Below, piece after piece: positions 5,530 to 7,235 of a stretch of DNA of 7,235 nt. The notes under the pieces are model-generated. The model saw only the letters and a list, made by a program, of their open reading frames with translations, was not told the origin of the DNA and did not search any database. The position numbers were made by a program, and so were the translations under genes. Within the stretch, counting starts at the first letter, position 1; every line of letters starts with the position of its first letter. Origin of the DNA: an uncultured Dechloromonas sp. (GTDB lineage: Bacteria > Pseudomonadota > Gammaproteobacteria > Burkholderiales > Rhodocyclaceae); the NCBI GenBank assembly GCA_946477505.1, contig CAMKYP010000196.1, positions 1 to 7,235 on the forward strand, given 5' to 3'.

Positions 5530-7194
5530 TCAGAAGCGGGAGAATTTGCTAGCGACGCTGGCATCTCCGCCTTCTCCTACCGGTTCGAGCGCGCGCAGCG
5601 GGCCGCCGGGTTTCGTGCTGGCCTGGAAGCGATTGCCGCCGGCCTCTCGCGACGTGCCGCTGGCGAGTTTGAACTGTTCCATCAAGTCCCTTAGCTGCAT
5701 GGCCGAGGAACTGACCTCTTCGGCCGTGGCGCTCAGTTCCTCGGCGGAGGACGAGGTGGTCTGCATCGTCGCGCTGATTTGCGTCATTGCCTGGTTGATC
5801 TGGCGGATGCCGGTTGCCTGCTCGCGCGAGCCGGCGGCGATTTCCTGGACCAGCGTGGCGGTTTGCTGGATGCCGGGCAGCATTTCGCCGAGTTGTCCGC
5901 CGGCCTTTTCGGCCAGCCCGACCGAGCGGCCGGCCAGGTCGCCGATTTCGCGGGCGGCAACCTGCGAGCGTTCGGCCAGTTTGCGCACCTCGACGGCCAC
6001 GGTGGCAAAACCCTTGCCGTGTTCGCCGGCGCGGGCTGCTTCGATGGCGGCGTTGATCGCCAGCAGGTCGGTCTTGTTGGCGATGTCGTTGATGACGGTG
6101 ATGCGGCCGGCGATTTCCTTCATCGCATGCACCATGTTGTCGACCGCCTGGCCGGTTTCGTTTGCATTGCCTGCCGTCTTGCTGGCGATGCCGTCGGCGA
6201 TCTTGGCGTTGTCGGTATTCTGGCTGACGGTGGCCGACATCTCCTCGACCGAGGCGCTGGTCTGTTCGACGCTGGCGGCCTGCTGTACGGCACTGGAGGA
6301 CAGCGAGGTGGCGGTGAGGGCCAACTGCTCCGAGGCCGAACTGAGGTTGGACGACATGAAACGGACTTCATTGAGTACCCCGGCCAGGCGCTGGACCATG
6401 CTGGAAAAGGCATACATCAGGCTGTTCTGGTCGTTTTGCTTGAGCGCGATTTGCAGGCTGAAGTCGCCTTGGGCCACTTTCTCGACGATGGTCTTTACTT
6501 CGCTGGGGTCGCCGCCGAGCGTGTTCAGGATGGCGCGGATGATGGCCCAGGCAATCAGCACGAGCAGGGCGATGGCGATCACCGCTACCGTTGTCAGGGT
6601 CGTGCGCATCGACATGGCGCTGGCTTTCAGTTCAACCGCGGCCTGGTTGTTCAGCTCCTCCTCTTCCTTGACCACCTCGCGCAGGATGCTGTTGAGCTTG
6701 GCGTTGGCGGGCGAGGTAGTCGAATCCAGATAGAGCTTGGCCTCTTCCATCTTGCCTTCTATGTTGAGCTGGAGTACGCGGTCGATCGCGGAGAAGGCGA
6801 TCGGCCGTTGCTGGGTGATCTGGGCGACCAGTTCGCGTTCCTTGGCCGAGGTCAGGTGAGCGTATTTGTCGAACAGTTTGAACAGTTCGCTTTCTGCCCG
6901 CATGTAGCTTCCTTCGGCCGCCTTGTGCTTGTCCATCGCACTCGAGCGCTTGGCCGGCTCATCGTTGTCGAGCAGGGCTTGCCGGTACTGGATGCGCATT
7001 TCCTGTACGGAGTCCAGCATGCGGGCAGCGGCCGTCGCTTCCGGTGAATTGACTTCGACGATGCTGGTCAGCGAAGTGGTCAGGTTGGCGACGCCTATGA
7101 TCGCGGCCACGCTGAGGCCGATCAGGGCGGCGATAGCCAGGCCGAATCCCAGCATCAGGCGATGGGCGACTTTCATGTTGCTGGCGATATTCAT
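5530..7194 (-). CDS. Methyl-accepting chemotaxis protein with four-helix-bundle sensor
   Basis: This membrane receptor controls CheA kinase activity. The 554 residues run in the classic order: first membrane helix (about 12-36), periplasmic four-helix-bundle domain (about 37-196), second membrane helix (about 199-222), HAMP linker (about 222-276), then a long cytoplasmic coiled coil. The hairpin tip that contacts CheA and CheW is recognisable at 378-410 (LAINAAIEAARAGEHGKGFA onward). Glutamate/glutamine-rich stretches around 303-320 and 484-494 are likely methylation regions. The last 44 residues form a flexible Gly/Ser-rich tail ending SKFSRF, without the NWETF-like pentapeptide that tethers CheR in enteric receptors. 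The ATG at 7194 has GGAGG (7204-7200) five bases upstream. The ligand cannot be told from sequence. It is the first operon gene in the window. Confidence 0.97.
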   Translation of the reverse strand: MNIASNMKVAHRLMLGFGLAIAALIGLSVAAIIGVANLTTSLTSIVEVNSPEATAAARMLDSVQEMRIQYRQALLDNDEPAKRSSAMDKHKAAEGSYMRAESELFKLFDKYAHLTSAKERELVAQITQQRPIAFSAIDRVLQLNIEGKMEEAKLYLDSTTSPANAKLNSILREVVKEEEELNNQAAVELKASAMSMRTTLTTVAVIAIALLVLIAWAIIRAILNTLGGDPSEVKTIVEKVAQGDFSLQIALKQNDQNSLMYAFSSMVQRLAGVLNEVRFMSSNLSSASEQLALTATSLSSSAVQQAASVEQTSASVEEMSATVSQNTDNAKIADGIASKTAGNANETGQAVDNMVHAMKEIAGRITVINDIANKTDLLAINAAIEAARAGEHGKGFATVAVEVRKLAERSQVAAREIGDLAGRSVGLAEKAGGQLGEMLPGIQQTATLVQEIAAGSREQATGIRQINQAMTQISATMQTTSSSAEELSATAEEVSSSAMQLRDLMEQFKLASGTSREAGGNRFQASTKPGGPLRALEPVGEGGDASVASKFSRF

Positions 7195-7235
7195 GATGAC
7201 CTCCAGGGGGTGAGCGGTTGAGTGGCGCGTGTTTC

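Noticed and set aside
5546..7047. Two long plus-strand open frames opposite the chemoreceptor gene
   Set aside because: The receptor on the minus strand is complete and unmistakable; the antisense frames mirror its repetitive codon pattern.

Overview
The window joins two unrelated blocks of a GC-rich proteobacterial genome. Gene order and protein style suggest a betaproteobacterium, perhaps of the Rhodocyclales type; that is an inference, since no marker gene is present. Nearly all coding is on the minus strand.

The left block (about 1-2460) is part of the tail module of a contractile-tailed (P2/Mu-like) prophage. Read along the minus strand it has a tail assembly chaperone of the E/gp41/gp14 type (2445-2194). 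Next comes a GpE-like reading frame with no start codon of its own (ends 2052), probably made only as a frameshift fusion to the chaperone. Last is a TP901-type tape measure protein whose first 602 residues are here (1807 to the left edge). Wedged exactly between GpE and the tape measure gene, on the opposite strand, is a 78-residue two-helix membrane protein (1819-2055). It has its own good sigma70-type promoter and ribosome binding site, the layout of a prophage 'moron' gene. Its position beside the tape measure gene recalls the HK97 gp15 superinfection-exclusion protein.

The junction (2446-2648) holds no gene. It contains a nested inverted-repeat structure (2499-2595) and four 10-bp-phased TCCC-type repeats (2611-2650). 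The sheath and tube genes expected upstream of the chaperone are missing, so this looks like a deleted or rearranged prophage edge, possibly carrying an attachment site.

The right block (2649-7194) is a tightly packed minus-strand chemotaxis operon: methyl-accepting chemotaxis protein, CheW, CheR, CheB, then a single receiver-domain protein. The receptor senses through a four-helix-bundle domain, CheW couples it to a CheA kinase that is not in the window, and CheR and CheB methylate and demethylate it. The last receiver protein ends early, without the final helix of the fold, right at the prophage junction. Integration may have shortened a longer response regulator. The operon promoter must lie beyond the right edge.
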